Assembly (NCBI GenBank): GCA_051654865.1
Contig: JBOFYV010000059.1
Location: 1-51,193, forward strand
Length of the DNA: 51,193 bases
Direction: 5' to 3'
Source: JBOFOR01 sp051654865
GTDB taxonomy: Bacteria > Bacillota > Clostridia > Peptostreptococcales > Peptostreptococcaceae
Each line of letters begins with the position of its first letter. Within the stretch, counting starts at the first letter, position 1. The notes under the pieces were generated by a model. The model saw only the letters and a list, made by a program, of their open reading frames with translations. It was not told where the DNA came from and ran no database searches. Positions 50,430 to 51,193 of this stretch are shown one piece after another. The position numbers and the translations under genes were made by a program.

Positions 50430-51193
50430 GTGGAGGCTAAAACAGTAACACCTAAAAAAATTGCAAATAAAAAAGCTAAAGATGGGGGGCTTTTTAGTAA
50501 AAATGAAAGACAAAGAAAACAAAGTAGATTCATATTTTGGTGTGTAGTTCCAACGTTTTTATTATTCTTATTATTTAAGATATATCCTATGTTAAGTGCA
50601 GCTAAAATGTCATTATACAGATCAACAGGACTTAGTAGTAATCCAACATTTATAGGTCTAGAAAACTTTAAAACACTTATGAGTGACCCAGTATTTTGGA
50701 AATCATTAGGCAATACATTCTTTATACTAGGAGTATTCCCATTAGTTACTATGCTACTAGCATTATTCTTTGCTGTAATACTTACACAAGGGAGAATTTT
50801 TGAATGGGAGAAAACGTTATACCGAATAGTGTTCTTCTTACCTAACATTTTATCAATGGTTGTTATAGGTATGATGTTTATGTATGTGTTTGACTATAAC
50901 CTAGGTATACTAAATTCATTCTTAGACTTTATAGGGATGGAAGCATTTAAAAGAACCTGGCTTGGTGAAAAAGACACAGTATTATGGGCATTAACCTTTA
51001 CTATGGTATGGCAAGCTACTGGTTATTATATGGTAATGTATATTTCAGGTATAAATAGAATACCACAAGACTTATATGAAGCAGCTACACTTGATGGAGC
51101 AAGTCCTATAAAGCAATTTTTTATAATAACGCTACCTTTAATATGGGAAGTTGTAAGAGTTACGATAACATTCTTTATAACGGGAGCATTCAA
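50430..51193 (+). CDS. Sugar ABC transporter permease (UgpA/MalF class), cut by window end
   Basis: An open frame of 254 codons runs off the window. The GTG at 50430 is the start, with AGAGGGGGAG 5 bases upstream. A basic N-terminal tail (residues 1-35) precedes the first membrane segment FIFWCVVPTFLLFLLFKIYP. Further segments and the EAA loop LYEAATLDGASPIKQFF identify a binding-protein-dependent permease. A TATAAT lies near 50388. It may be the missing membrane partner of the NgcE-like binding protein at 40445, separated from it by the intervening genes; this is inference. Confidence 0.88.
   Translation, partial: MEAKTVTPKKIANKKAKDGGLFSKNERQRKQSRFIFWCVVPTFLLFLLFKIYPMLSAAKMSLYRSTGLSSNPTFIGLENFKTLMSDPVFWKSLGNTFFILGVFPLVTMLLALFFAVILTQGRIFEWEKTLYRIVFFLPNILSMVVIGMMFMYVFDYNLGILNSFLDFIGMEAFKRTWLGEKDTVLWALTFTMVWQATGYYMVMYISGINRIPQDLYEAATLDGASPIKQFFIITLPLIWEVVRVTITFFITGAF

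Noticed and set aside
50405..50848. Minus-strand open frame at the window end
   Set aside because: It overlaps the permease frame starting at 50430, which has a good RBS and an EAA motif.

Overview
The window is AT-rich Gram-positive DNA with strong purine-rich Shine-Dalgarno sites, lipoprotein-type sugar-binding proteins, LacI and CcpA-like operators, and anaerobe markers: a radical SAM maturase, a superoxide reductase-like fusion and a double-[4Fe-4S] corrinoid-type reductase. This fits a strict anaerobe of the Clostridia, probably Peptostreptococcaceae-like and gut-associated; the family placement is inference. No rRNA, tRNA, CRISPR array or intact transposase gene was seen.

Region by region. 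1-5.5 kb: the end of a TetR-type regulator, a CPA2 cation/proton antiporter, an XRE plus membrane-protein pair, an ASCH protein, a histidine-phosphatase remnant, an alpha/beta hydrolase, an XRE regulator fused to a desulfoferrodoxin-like domain, and a B3/B4-domain protein. 5.6-15.4 kb: a maltodextrin locus (binding protein, two permeases, LacI regulator, GH13_20 neopullulanase/cyclomaltodextrinase, two GH13_31 alpha-glucosidases). 15.6-22.6 kb: a second alpha-glucoside locus (binding protein, two permeases, a third GH13_31 enzyme, a PucR/CdaR-type and a LacI-type regulator). 22.7-25 kb: a secreted DUF3298-type protein and a PadR/DUF2812 cassette. 25-30.2 kb: an accessory stretch with a minus-strand trio (Ser/Tyr/Gly repeat protein, small Hanks-type kinase, unknown protein), a SIR2-like protein, a DUF554 membrane protein and two unknown proteins. 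30.3-37.2 kb: a PreT/GltD-like flavoprotein, a TetR plus YhgE/Pip pair, a reductive-dehalogenase-like iron-sulfur protein and a Xaa-Pro peptidase. 37.3-46.7 kb and 50.4 kb to the end: a host-glycan locus (YesM/YesN two-component system, NgcE-like binding protein, GH112 galacto-N-biose/lacto-N-biose phosphorylase, sulfatase-maturase-like radical SAM enzyme, BadF-type amino-sugar kinase, and a permease cut by the window end). It is interrupted by an ABC-F protein gene with a regulatory leader, a broken Rpn-type nuclease gene and an APH-family kinase gene.

How the genes work together. The two alpha-glucan loci would import maltodextrins or isomalto-oligosaccharides and hydrolyse alpha-1,4 and alpha-1,6 bonds in the cytoplasm under LacI/CcpA-type control. 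The third locus would import mucin or milk-type GNB/LNB, cleave it with phosphate to Gal-1-P plus GalNAc/GlcNAc, and phosphorylate the amino sugar. No ABC ATPase gene accompanies any of the three importers here, so a shared MsmX-type ATPase elsewhere is expected.

The least explained structure is a family of four long hairpins (about 1.7, 22.6, 41.9 and 44.2 kb). Each has 21-24 bp perfect arms that differ between copies but stay complementary, a conserved loop core (TTCC[T]TCC ... GTCGG) and a 5' flank TAGCYCG. The kinase/repeat-protein trio is the second candidate for an undescribed system.
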